Positions 53,048 to 60,417 of a stretch of DNA of 64,000 nt are shown here, piece by piece; the stretch's first letter is position 1; every line of letters begins with the position of its first letter. A program made the position numbers and the translations under genes. Location of the stretch: the NCBI GenBank assembly GCA_026126105.1, contig JAHCJV010000018.1, positions 16,725-80,724 on the forward strand, given 5' to 3'. The stretch is from Enhydrobacter sp. (GTDB taxonomy: Bacteria > Pseudomonadota > Alphaproteobacteria > Reyranellales > Reyranellaceae). The notes beneath the pieces were generated by a model, which was not told where the DNA came from, did no database searches, and worked only from the letters and a program-made list of their open reading frames with translations.

Positions 53048-54052
53048 ATGGCCATCAACACCACCACAATCGCGGCTGCTCCCGCGCCCGTCGTCGGCGC
53101 GGCCGGGCCGGTGCGCTCCGTTCAATGGGGCGCCGTCATTCTGGGCGCGCTCGGCGCCACCGCCATTTCGATGGTGCTGCTCACCTTCGGGGCTGGCCTC
53201 GGCCTCTCCGCCGCCTCCGCGCAGCCCTACGCAGGAGCGTCGGCCAAGGCAATCGCCGTGATCTCCGGGCTCTATGCAGCGATCACCATGGTCGCAGCTT
53301 TCGGCGCGGGTGGCTATATCACCGGCCGCATGCGCCTTCCGGCCACACAGGAACTCGCCGAGCATGAATTCCGCGATGGAGCGCATGGCTTTGGCGTATG
53401 GGCACTGGGCATCGTGATCGGCGGCGTCGTTGCCATCTCGGGCGTCAGCGGCGCGGTCAAGACCGCCGTGCAGGCAACGGCCGCTGTCGGCGGCGCTGCC
53501 GCTGCGGGCGCGGCTTCCAACCCGGCGCTCGGCCAGGCGGTAGTCTCGATGACCCCGACGGACTATGCCATCGACCGCCTCCTGGCTCCCGCCCCGAACG
53601 CCACCGCTACGGCTCCGGCGCCAGGTGGTGCGGCTCCGGCAACAGGTGCTGCACCAGCTCCGGCGCCGGCTACCGCCGGTGAAGTCGACGCCCGGCCGCG
53701 TGCAGACGTGGCGGCGCCGATGACTCGGGTTTTCGCCGCATCGCTCAAGAGCGGCCAGCTCGATCCGCGTGACCGCACCATGCTCGTCCAGACCGTGATG
53801 CGACAGACGGGTCTACCGCAGGCCGAGGCCGAGAAGCGCGTCGATGAAGCCTACGCCGAGTTCAAGGCTGCAGAGCAGAAGCTCCGCGATGCCGCTGACG
53901 CTGCGCGCAAGGCGGCCCTGATCACGGCGTTCGGAGTGGCGGCGACCTTGCTGCTCGGCTGTGCGGCAGCCTGTGTCGGTGCCGCAGCCGGTGCCAAGCA
54001 CCGGGCCGAGAACACGGCGGTGACGTTCTTCGGGTCCAGCCGCTTCTGGTAG
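53048..54052 (+). CDS. Gly/Ala-rich membrane protein (PhnA-like in some annotations)
   Basis: A 334-residue integral membrane protein. It has an N-terminal span (WGAVILGALGATAISMVLLT), two further spans around AVISGLYAAITMVAAFGAGG and VWALGIVIGGVVAISGVSGA, and a C-terminal span (LITAFGVAATLLLGCAAACV). Between them is a Pro/Ala-rich disordered linker and a helical region (LPQAEAEKRVDEAYAEFKA) that may be a coiled coil. No catalytic motif is seen. The name PhnA-like is used for relatives without experimental basis. GGAGAAAG stands before the ATG. Confidence 0.78.
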   Translation: MAINTTTIAAAPAPVVGAAGPVRSVQWGAVILGALGATAISMVLLTFGAGLGLSAASAQPYAGASAKAIAVISGLYAAITMVAAFGAGGYITGRMRLPATQELAEHEFRDGAHGFGVWALGIVIGGVVAISGVSGAVKTAVQATAAVGGAAAAGAASNPALGQAVVSMTPTDYAIDRLLAPAPNATATAPAPGGAAPATGAAPAPAPATAGEVDARPRADVAAPMTRVFAASLKSGQLDPRDRTMLVQTVMRQTGLPQAEAEKRVDEAYAEFKAAEQKLRDAADAARKAALITAFGVAATLLLGCAAACVGAAAGAKHRAENTAVTFFGSSRFW

Positions 54053-54099
54053 AGCGCATCTCTAGCCTATGATCCCTCCACCGTCGTAAGACGTTGACC

Positions 54100-54130
54100 C
54101 CTCCCCTTTGCGGATTGCGCAAAGGGGAGG
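54100..54130. repeat. Perfect 13-bp hairpin between genes
   Basis: CCTCCCCTTTGCG and CGCAAAGGGGAGG form a 13-bp stem with a GATTG loop, 48 bp after the upstream stop and 21 bp before the CoA-transferase start. No T-run follows. It may be a terminator, or an intergenic repeat of the CTCCCC/GGGGAG type also hinted at by the hairpin at 47.16 kb. In the mRNA of the downstream gene it would sit close to the ribosome-binding site. Confidence 0.45.
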
Positions 54131-54150
54131 ACTCGTGAGTGGAGGTTGCC

Positions 54151-55305
54151 GTGACTTTGCCGTTGGAAGGCGTACGCGTCATTGAAGTCGGACAGGCACT
54201 CGCCGGCCCTTTGGCCGGCGTTCTGCTGGCCGACATGGGCGCCGACGTTATCAAGATCGAGAAGCCGGAGGGTGGCGACGATGCCCGCATCTGGGGCCCG
54301 CCGTACGGACCTGACGGCGAGACGTCGCTCTATTTCTATTCGCAGAACCGCAACAAGCGCTCGGTCGTGCTCGACCTCAAGCTCGCGGCGGATATCGAGA
54401 AGCTCAACCAGCTTTGCGAGACGGCGGACATCCTGATCCAGAACCTGCGGCCCGGCGTGGTCGACGAAATCGGCATCGGCCCGGAGGCGATGCTCGCGCG
54501 TCATCCCCGGCTGATCTACTGCTCGATCTGGGCGTTCGGGTATCAAGGGCCTATGCGGCTGAAGCCGGGGTTCGATCCGCTGCTGCAGGCCTATGGCGGG
54601 ATGATGAGCGTTACCGGCCGGCCGGAAGATCCGCCCACCTTTTGCGGCGCCTCGATCAACGACAAGGCGACCGGCATGTTCTGCACCATCGGTGCGCTGG
54701 CCGCGCTCCGGCAGCGCGACAGAACGGGCAAGGGCTGCCTGGTCGACACCTCGCTGTTCGACTCGGCGCTGCACTGGGTCGAGGGCGGCATCAACTCCTA
54801 CCTCGCCGAGGGGACCGTTCCGAAGCGGCACGGCACCGGCGGCAACGTGATCGTGCCTTATCAGACATTCGACTGCGCGGACGGACTGGCGCTCTGCCTT
54901 GCGCCGGGCAATGACCGGCTGTGGGCACGCTGCGCCGTCGTGCTCGGCCATCCCGACTGGGCGACCGATCCGAAGTTCGCCAAGAGCTCGGCGCGCGTGG
55001 CGAACAAGGCCGAGTTGCTGCCGATGATTGCCGCGGCGATGAAGAGCCGTCCTCGCGCGGACTGGGTCGAGGCGCTCGAGAAGTCCGGCGTGCCGTGCAG
55101 CCCCGTCAACGATATCGGCGAGCTTGCCGCGACGCCGCAATTCGCCGCGTCCGAGATGATGGTGCAGCTGCCGGTGCGGCCGGGCGAGCCGTCGGCTCCC
55201 CAGGTCGTCGGCCTGCCGATCACCTTCGACCGCAAGCGCCCCATATCGCCCCGCTCGGCACCCAGGCTCGGCGAGCATACCGAGGAAGTGCTGGGTAAGC
55301 TCTGA
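54151..55305 (+). CDS. CaiB/BaiF family III CoA-transferase
   Basis: A 384-residue CoA-transferase. Family blocks: GVRVIEVGQALAGPLAGVLL with the first CoA contacts, GADVIKIEKPEGGDDARIWG, YFYSQNRNKRSVVLDLK, and VDTSLFDSALHWV with the catalytic Asp. A GTG at 54151 lies four bases after GGAGGT; another GTG four codons earlier is possible but lies on the ribosome-binding site. The acyl substrate is unknown; the enzyme may act with the enoyl-CoA hydratase nearby. Confidence 0.93.
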   Translation: MTLPLEGVRVIEVGQALAGPLAGVLLADMGADVIKIEKPEGGDDARIWGPPYGPDGETSLYFYSQNRNKRSVVLDLKLAADIEKLNQLCETADILIQNLRPGVVDEIGIGPEAMLARHPRLIYCSIWAFGYQGPMRLKPGFDPLLQAYGGMMSVTGRPEDPPTFCGASINDKATGMFCTIGALAALRQRDRTGKGCLVDTSLFDSALHWVEGGINSYLAEGTVPKRHGTGGNVIVPYQTFDCADGLALCLAPGNDRLWARCAVVLGHPDWATDPKFAKSSARVANKAELLPMIAAAMKSRPRADWVEALEKSGVPCSPVNDIGELAATPQFAASEMMVQLPVRPGEPSAPQVVGLPITFDRKRPISPRSAPRLGEHTEEVLGKL

Positions 55306-55330
55306 TCAGGCGGGCGGGCGCAGCTCCCCT

Positions 55331-56260
55331 TTACCGCAAGCCGAGGCGGCGGAACATGCCTACGGTGGTCAGCAGCCCGAGCGTGACAAGAGCGAGCCCG
55401 CCGATCTGCAGCGGGCTGGGAATCTCGCCGACGACTGGAATGCCGACCAGAACAGACAGTGCCGGCACGGTCGCGGGAAAGAGCACAGCGCGGCTCACCC
55501 CGAGCAGCACGACGGCCTGGCCGTAGGCGACCATGGTGATGGCCCCCTGCAGGCCGCCCTGGATCAATCCCTGGAGCGCCAGCGTCCCGATCGGGAGCGC
55601 CGCAAGATGTGCCGAACCGGCCCAAAGCAGGTAGGCGGGCGTCGACACCAGGCAGGACAGGACGGAAACCACGGCAGTCGCGCGCAACGCCGGCACCCGC
55701 CAATGGCGCAATAGAAGCGTAAAGCAGGCCCACAGGATGCTCGAGCCGAAGAAGAGCAGATCCCCAAGCCACGCACGCTCCCCGGCGGGCTGCACCAGCC
55801 CGTCCCAGCCTATCAGCACGATGCCGCCGAGCACCACCGCGGCACCGATCAGGTGGTTGCGGCTCAGGCGCTCGCGCAGGAACAGCGCGGCGCCGATCGT
55901 GCTGACGATGGTCACCGTCGACGGTGCGATCACCGCGCCGTGGGCAAGAGGCGCGTAGCCGTAGCCTCCGGTCTGCAGCAGCGCGAACGGCGCCCCGCCC
56001 AGCGCGGTCAGAACCAGCCCGCGCCGCCAGCCGATGCCGGCGAGGTCGGTGATGCCGAAGCGCAGCAGCACCGGCAGCATGATCAGCCCGGCAACGATGA
56101 AGCGGGCGAAGATCAGGTCGACCGGCAGCAGACCGCCCAGGATGCCGGCACGGGCCGCCGCGAAGCTGAGCGACGCACCCAGTGCCATGATCGCGCCGGA
56201 CAAGATTCCGAGGCGTTGGCGTTTCGCTGCGCGCGACGCTTCGGTCGTTGTGTCCGTCAT
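55331..56260 (-). CDS. EamA/DMT-family transporter
   Basis: A 309-residue inner-membrane protein with two EamA repeats of five spans each (starting GILSGAIMALGASLSFAAAR and GDLLFFGSSILWACFTLLLR) and a short basic C-terminus. PSTVTIVSTIGAALFLRERL is the conserved end of the first repeat. It is likely a metabolite exporter. A perfect TATAAT at 56303-56298 (minus strand) lies 38 bp before the start, directly beside the putative TetR operator, so it is probably regulated by the TetR protein encoded nearby. Confidence 0.9.
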   Translation of the reverse strand: MTDTTTEASRAAKRQRLGILSGAIMALGASLSFAAARAGILGGLLPVDLIFARFIVAGLIMLPVLLRFGITDLAGIGWRRGLVLTALGGAPFALLQTGGYGYAPLAHGAVIAPSTVTIVSTIGAALFLRERLSRNHLIGAAVVLGGIVLIGWDGLVQPAGERAWLGDLLFFGSSILWACFTLLLRHWRVPALRATAVVSVLSCLVSTPAYLLWAGSAHLAALPIGTLALQGLIQGGLQGAITMVAYGQAVVLLGVSRAVLFPATVPALSVLVGIPVVGEIPSPLQIGGLALVTLGLLTTVGMFRRLGLR

Positions 56261-56303
56261 CTGTCCCGGCGCTAGCACGGACCGGGCCAGCTCGCCAATT
56301 ATA

Positions 56304-56324
56304 TTGTAGCAGGCGTTCCAGAAT
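56304..56324. promoter_or_regulatory. Putative TetR operator, site 1 (EamA/DUF1330 divergent region)
   Basis: The 21-bp element reads TTGTAGC, then AGG, CG, T, TCCAGAAT. The inverted arms TTGTAGC and CG-TTCCA form an imperfect dyad (minus strand TGGAACG-CCT-GCTACAA). It matches site 2 at 17 of 21 positions. The EamA gene's TATAAT abuts its left end. The repeated motif and placement suggest an operator for the TetR protein encoded at 56.8 kb. Confidence 0.5.
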
Positions 56325-56360
56325 AGCGCTCTTATGGTCCACCCTGCAGGAGTGACCGCA

Positions 56361-56753
56361 ATGATCGATCAGCTGAACGTAGAGGCCCTGGAAGCGCTGC
56401 CGGACGACGCACCGGTCACGATGCTCAACCTCATGCGCTTCCGCGACAGGTCGCTCGACGGCAACGGCAGCGGCTGGGACGCCTATCTTCGCTACAGCGC
56501 CCTCACCATCAAGCTGATCAAGGGCGTCGGCGGCACGATCACCTGGACGGGCAATGCAGAAGCTGTCGCGCTTGGCGTTCCCGAGCAGAACCGATGGGAT
56601 TACGTGGCCCTCGTCCGCTATCCTTCGCGCAAGGCGTTCATCGCCATGATGACATCGCCGGAATACGCGCAATCCAACGTCGAGCGCGAGAACGGCTGCG
56701 CGGCGCACACCATCATCGCGGTACGCGAGACCTACAAGCGACGTGAGAGCTGA
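56361..56753 (+). CDS. DUF1330-family protein
   Basis: A 130-residue ferredoxin-fold (dimeric alpha-beta barrel) protein: LPDDAPVTMLNLMRFRDRSL, GWDAYLRYSALTIKLIKGVG, WDYVALVRYPSRKAFIAMMT and a closing helix with ERENGCAAHTIIAV. CAGGAG stands before the ATG at 56361. DUF1330 proteins are often monooxygenase- or stress-associated but have no fixed function. It diverges from the EamA transporter and precedes the TetR gene, and both shared regions carry the repeated operator-like motif. Confidence 0.85.
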   Translation: MIDQLNVEALEALPDDAPVTMLNLMRFRDRSLDGNGSGWDAYLRYSALTIKLIKGVGGTITWTGNAEAVALGVPEQNRWDYVALVRYPSRKAFIAMMTSPEYAQSNVERENGCAAHTIIAVRETYKRRES

Positions 56754-56797
56754 TGGACGGAGCGTGCCGGCCGCGCGTCGCCGCCGATCGGACTATT

Positions 56798-56818
56798 TTG
56801 TAGCGTCCGCTCCAGAAT
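56798..56818. promoter_or_regulatory. Putative TetR operator, site 2 (before the TetR/selenoprotein operon)
   Basis: Reads TTGTAGC, then GTC, CG, C, TCCAGAAT: identical to site 1 except in the three central bases and one pyrimidine. It ends 16 bp before the tetR start, the usual place for autoregulation. The flanking bases also agree partly (TAT before the element, and G two bases after it). Confidence 0.5.
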
Positions 56819-56834
56819 CGTGCTTGACTGCACC

Positions 56835-57428
56835 ATGGCCCGCCTCAAAGCCTTCGACGAAGACCGCGTGCTCGACCAGGCCGTCGATTGCTTCTGGGCA
56901 CGCGGCTACGAGGCGACGTCGGTGCGCGACCTCGCGGAGGCGATGGGGATCGGCGGTGCCAGCCTTTACAACACCTACGGCGACAAGCGTGCCCTGTTCA
57001 CCCGCTCGCTCGAGCGCTACGCCAATCGGTCGATGCGCGAGCGCATTGCCCGGCTGGAGAGCGAGAACCGGCCGAAGGAGGCGATCGAAGCTTTCCTGGC
57101 GGAGATCATCGACCGCTCGATCGGCGACCCCGACCGCAAAGGCTGCATGCTGGTGAACTCCGCCCTCGACGTGGCGCCGCACGATGCGGCAATCGGCAAG
57201 GTGGTCGCCGGCTATCTCGACGAAATCCGCGCGTTCTTCCGGCGCAATATCGAGGCGGCGCGCAAGGCCAATCAGGTACCGAGAAGCCTAGATCCCGAGG
57301 CAACGTCAGGTCATCTGCTCGGGGTGCTGCTCGGCATCCGCGTGCTGGCACGGACCGGCGCCAGGCGCAGGCTGCTCGAAAGCGTAGCCCAGCCGGCCCT
57401 CGATCTGCTCGGAGGCAAGTCGCGATGA
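56835..57428 (+). CDS. TetR-family regulator at the head of the selenoprotein operon
   Basis: A 197-residue regulator. The helix-turn-helix is RGYEATSVRDLAEAMGIGGA then SLYNTYGDKRALF, and the C-terminal helices carry CMLVNSALDVAPHDAAI, a feature of the AcrR/NemR-like subgroup that often senses reactive electrophiles via Cys. The start at 56835 gives ARLKAFDEDRVLDQAVDCFW after Met. Its stop overlaps the dehalogenase-like gene start (ATGA). It probably represses its own operon plus the EamA and DUF1330 genes through the two matching operators. Confidence 0.9.
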   Translation: MARLKAFDEDRVLDQAVDCFWARGYEATSVRDLAEAMGIGGASLYNTYGDKRALFTRSLERYANRSMRERIARLESENRPKEAIEAFLAEIIDRSIGDPDRKGCMLVNSALDVAPHDAAIGKVVAGYLDEIRAFFRRNIEAARKANQVPRSLDPEATSGHLLGVLLGIRVLARTGARRRLLESVAQPALDLLGGKSR

Positions 57429-58126
57429 CACCATCGATCAAGGCGCTCACCTTCGACACCGGCGGCACGATCCTGGATTGGCACAGCGGCATCTCGGCGG
57501 CGCTCGCCGCCGCCGGGGCGCGGCGCGGCGTCGCTGCCGACTGGCCGGCGGTGACCAACGACTACCGCCGCCGCGCTCTGCAAGGCATGACCCGTCAGGT
57601 CCGGCCGGGCTTCAATATCGACGACGTGCATCGCCGGGTGCTCGACGAGCTCGCCGCTGAACACGGCTGGTCGTTCTTCACCGAGGAGGATCGCGTCGGC
57701 ATCCAGCGCGCCTGGCACACGCTCGACGCCTGGCCCGATTTTCCCGCCGCCCTCGCCCGCCTGCGGCGCAACTATGTCGTCGCGTCCTTCACCATCCTCA
57801 GCACGTCGCTGATCGTCGACATCTCGCGGCGCAACGGTCTCGACTGGGATTGCGTCGTCTCGTGCGAGATGATCGGCAGCTACAAGCCCAACCCGGAAGC
57901 TTACACGACCTGCGCCCGCTGGCTGGGCTTCGCGCCGAACGAGATACTCATGGTCGCCTGCCACAATTTCGATCTGCTGGCGGCGCGGGCAGTCGGATAC
58001 CGCTCTGCCTTCGTCCGCCGTCCCGACGAATGGGGTGCAGCCGGTCCGCCCGATCCGACGCCTGCCGCCGGGCATGATTTCGTGGTCGACGATTTCGGCC
58101 AGCTTGCCGACCGACTGGGTTGCTGA
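57425..58126 (+). CDS. HAD-superfamily hydrolase, haloacid dehalogenase type II-like
   Basis: A 233-residue HAD enzyme. The nucleophile loop is LTFDTGGTILDW (Asp 10). Motif II is around FTILSTS, Lys in GSYKPNPEAY gives motif III and MVACHNFDLLAARAVG gives motif IV. The A-C-H-N-F-D signature corresponds to the AxHxxD of type II L-2-haloacid dehalogenases. The reaction could be dehalogenation or phosphate release. It follows tetR by an ATGA overlap and precedes the peroxiredoxin-like selenoprotein gene by 11 bases. Confidence 0.9.
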   Translation: MTPSIKALTFDTGGTILDWHSGISAALAAAGARRGVAADWPAVTNDYRRRALQGMTRQVRPGFNIDDVHRRVLDELAAEHGWSFFTEEDRVGIQRAWHTLDAWPDFPAALARLRRNYVVASFTILSTSLIVDISRRNGLDWDCVVSCEMIGSYKPNPEAYTTCARWLGFAPNEILMVACHNFDLLAARAVGYRSAFVRRPDEWGAAGPPDPTPAAGHDFVVDDFGQLADRLGC

Positions 58127-58137
58127 AGGAGAGATCG

Positions 58138-58788
58138 ATGTCGCTTGAAGAGAAGCTTGCCGCCACCCGGGCTGGCGCCGCGTCGCGCATCCCGCCCGAA
58201 CGCGCGGTGATCATGCATCGCGCAACGGAAGATCTGCGCAACTCGGGCATCCTCGATCGCATCGTGCCGGTCGGCAGCCCGATGCCCGCCTTCGAGCTCG
58301 CCAACCATGACGGACGGCGCGTCGCGTCGGACGATCTCCTGGCCGGCGGGCCGCTGGTCCTCTCCTTCTTCCGAGGGTCGTGGTGACCCTATTGCAGACA
58401 TGAGCTGGACGCTCTGCAAACCATCTACTCTGACGTCGCCGCCCTCGGGGCCTCGCTGGTCGTGATCTCGCCGGAACTGCCCGACCGAACGGCGGACATG
58501 GCCACCAAACAGAAGCTCACCTTCCCGATCCTGTGGGACGAGCGCTCCACGGTTGCCGAAGCCTTCGGCCTCGCCTTCACCCTGCCTGATGACCTGAAGC
58601 AGGTTTACCTCGGCTTCGGCAATGACCTGGCCGTGCGCCACGGCGATCCGTCGTGGCGCCTGCCCGTGCCGTCGCGCTTCGTCGTCGACGCCAGCGGCAT
58701 CGTGCGCTTCGTCCAGGCCGACCCCGACTACACCCACAGACCTGAGCCCGAGACCACGCTCGAGGCCCTGCGCAGGGTCGTGGACTGA
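58138..58788 (+). CDS. Peroxiredoxin-like (AhpC/TSA) selenoprotein, UGA read as Sec at residue 83
   Basis: A 216-residue thioredoxin-fold protein. The N-terminal part ends PLVLSFFRGSW; a TGA follows at 58384-58386; the same frame continues PYCRHELDALQTIYSDVAAL, LVVISPELPDRTADMA, LPVPSRFVVDASGIVRFVQ to a TAG-free end and a TGA stop at 58788. Homologues have R-G-x-W-C-P-Y-C, so the TGA replaces the redox Cys and gives U-P-Y-C. A SECIS-like hairpin lies 19 nt after the TGA. AAGGAGA precedes the ATG. Conventional gene finding would report two unrelated fragments. The likely role is reduction of peroxides or another oxidant. Confidence 0.9.
58392..58419 (+). promoter_or_regulatory. Bacterial SECIS-like element in the peroxiredoxin-like gene
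   Basis: Immediately after the in-frame TGA, the RNA can fold into a lower stem TTGCA/TGCAA, a five-base 5' bulge GACAT, an upper stem GAGC/GCTC and the apical loop TGGAC. Nineteen bases separate the TGA from the loop. A G near the start of the loop, a bulged U and this distance fit published bacterial SECIS models. Confidence 0.75.
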
Positions 58789-58810
58789 CACGCAAGAAGG
58801 AAGACACGTC

Positions 58811-59977
58811 ATGGTCAAGCGTCTCAGCGACATGCCGGAGGTCGAGGCCAACCACCTCCGGCGCATAGAATGCCCGACCTATGACGACACGCCCGCCTTG
58901 CCCGGAAAGCCGCTGGCGGAGCGACGCGTGGCGATCATCTCGACCGCCGGGCTGCACAAGCGCGGCGATCGGCCATTCCGTCCCGGTGACGGCAGCTATC
59001 GCGTCATCCCGGCCGAGACCCAAGGCAACGAGCTGGTGATGAGCCATATCTCGGTCAACTTCGACCGCACCGGCTTCCAGCAGGATGTCAACACCGCCTT
59101 CCCGATCGATCGGCTGCGCGAGCTCGCGGCCGACAATACGGTCGGCTCTATGGCCGCTGTGCATTATTCCTTCATGGGCGCCTTTCCGCCTGCAGCCGCC
59201 GAACCGCATGCCCAGCATCTGGCCGGCCTGCTGAAGGCCGACAAGGTCGACGCGGTCCTTCTCGTCCCGGTTTGACCCGCCTGCACGCGCGCCGTCGGCG
59301 CGCTGGGCCATTTCCTCGAACGCCAGGGCATCCCGACCACGAGCATAAGTCTGGTGCGCGAGCACACCGAGATCGTCCGCCCACCGCGCGCGCTGTGGGT
59401 CACGTTCGAGCTCGGCCGCCCGCTCGGCATTCCCGACGACGCGGCCTTCCAGCGCCGCGTCGTAAAGGCCGCGCTCGATCTGCTGGCACGAACCGACAGT
59501 CCGCTGATCGCCGACTATCCAGAGCATGTGCCCGACGTCACCGATTTCAGCGGCTGGGCCTGCCCGATCAATCTTGCGCCAAGCCAGGTCGACTCGCTGG
59601 TCGCCGAGATCGACCGGTTGGCGACATGGTACGACCGCTCGGTCGCCAATCTCGACCGCACGACGGTCGGCGTATCTGGCCTCGACATGCCGGCTGCGGG
59701 GGCGCTGGTCAGCCGCGCCCTCGACGGCGACTTACCCGAGGCGCAGGCCCTCAAGGAAGCCATTGACGACCTGCGCGCTTACTATCTCGAAGCGGCCTCG
59801 GCCTTTCCCGATCCGGGCACCGCCGCGACGCGCAAGAAATGGTTCTGGGACGAGACCAAGCTCGCGCAGGCGCTCCTCGCCCTGCAACCGAAGCTCGCCG
59901 CCAGTGCCGACCCGCAACACAGGATCCTCGCCAACCTGACGCTCATCCCGGCAACGGAGAGGCATCGCCTCGGCTAG
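58811..59977 (+). CDS. GrdB-type (glycine/sarcosine/betaine reductase selenoprotein B family) selenoprotein, Sec at residue 155
   Basis: A 388-residue protein. The N-terminal half has RRVAIISTAGLHKRGDRPF, VMSHISVNFDRTGFQQD and NTAFPIDRLRELAADNTVG, all family marks. The frame reaches VDAVLLVPV, meets TGA at 59273-59275, and continues PACTRAVGALGHFLERQGIP, RALWVTFELGRPLG and on to a TAG at 59977. In the family this site is Sec or Cys; here it gives U-P-A-C. The frame after the TGA is free of stops for 234 codons. A strong hairpin follows the TGA. None of the other glycine reductase proteins is present, so classical glycine reduction is unlikely. AAGGA precedes the ATG. Confidence 0.9.
59279..59308 (+). 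promoter_or_regulatory. Bacterial SECIS-like element in the GrdB-type gene
   Basis: GCGCGCC and GGCGCGC (59287-59293 and 59297-59303) form a perfect stem with a GTC apical loop. The stem can be lengthened by CA/TG and GCC/GGC pairs with a bulged C and a bulged TG. The loop starts 18 bases after the TGA, and the first loop base is G, both within bacterial SECIS limits. Confidence 0.7.
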
Positions 59978-60032
59978 TCTAGACGTGCCGCTGCAAGTAA
60001 GACTGGAACCCGGTCAGGCAAGCAGACCTGTA

Positions 60033-60299
60033 TCAGCGCCGGAACACCGAGCTGAGCAATAGGCGAAGCGCCTGCCTGATCGCCATATTGGATGCGATCC
60101 GCGCGACACGCCCCCCAAGCGGACCAAGCGTGGTACCCGCCGGGGCGCTCCGTTCCTGCGGCCGCTGCGTTTGGGTGACTTCGCCGGCCGTGGTGGGTTC
60201 GCCCGCAGATATCTCTTGTTTGAGCCGCGCCTTGTGCTGCTTGCGGGCGCGGCGCTTCGCGGCCCGCCGCTCCTCCGCGCCAGGAGATCGATTCGTCAT
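60033..60299 (-). CDS. Small basic hypothetical protein (88 aa)
   Basis: An 88-residue Arg/Lys-rich protein with a charged N-terminus (GAEERRAAKRRARKQHKARL) and a hydrophobic C-terminal helix (IRQALRLLLSSVF). No domain is recognised; it could be membrane-associated or nucleic-acid-binding. No convincing ribosome-binding site precedes the ATG. TGAAG-A-CTTCA, a small dyad, lies just upstream on the intergenic side. Confidence 0.45.
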   Translation of the reverse strand: MTNRSPGAEERRAAKRRARKQHKARLKQEISAGEPTTAGEVTQTQRPQERSAPAGTTLGPLGGRVARIASNMAIRQALRLLLSSVFRR

Positions 60300-60417
60300 A
60301 CGTTGAAGACTTCAGTGCGAATGCTGGCGTCGTCAAGTAGGCAACCCTTCCGGTGAGAGATCAAGCCATCCCATCGGCAGCGTGGCATGGCCGGCCTTTC
60401 GGAGGCATTATTCCTAC

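Noticed and set aside
58384..58386. TGA in the peroxiredoxin-like gene as a simple nonsense mutation or sequencing error
   Set aside because: It replaces the conserved redox Cys exactly, the frame continues to a normal end, a SECIS-like hairpin follows, and the neighbouring gene shows the same pattern independently.
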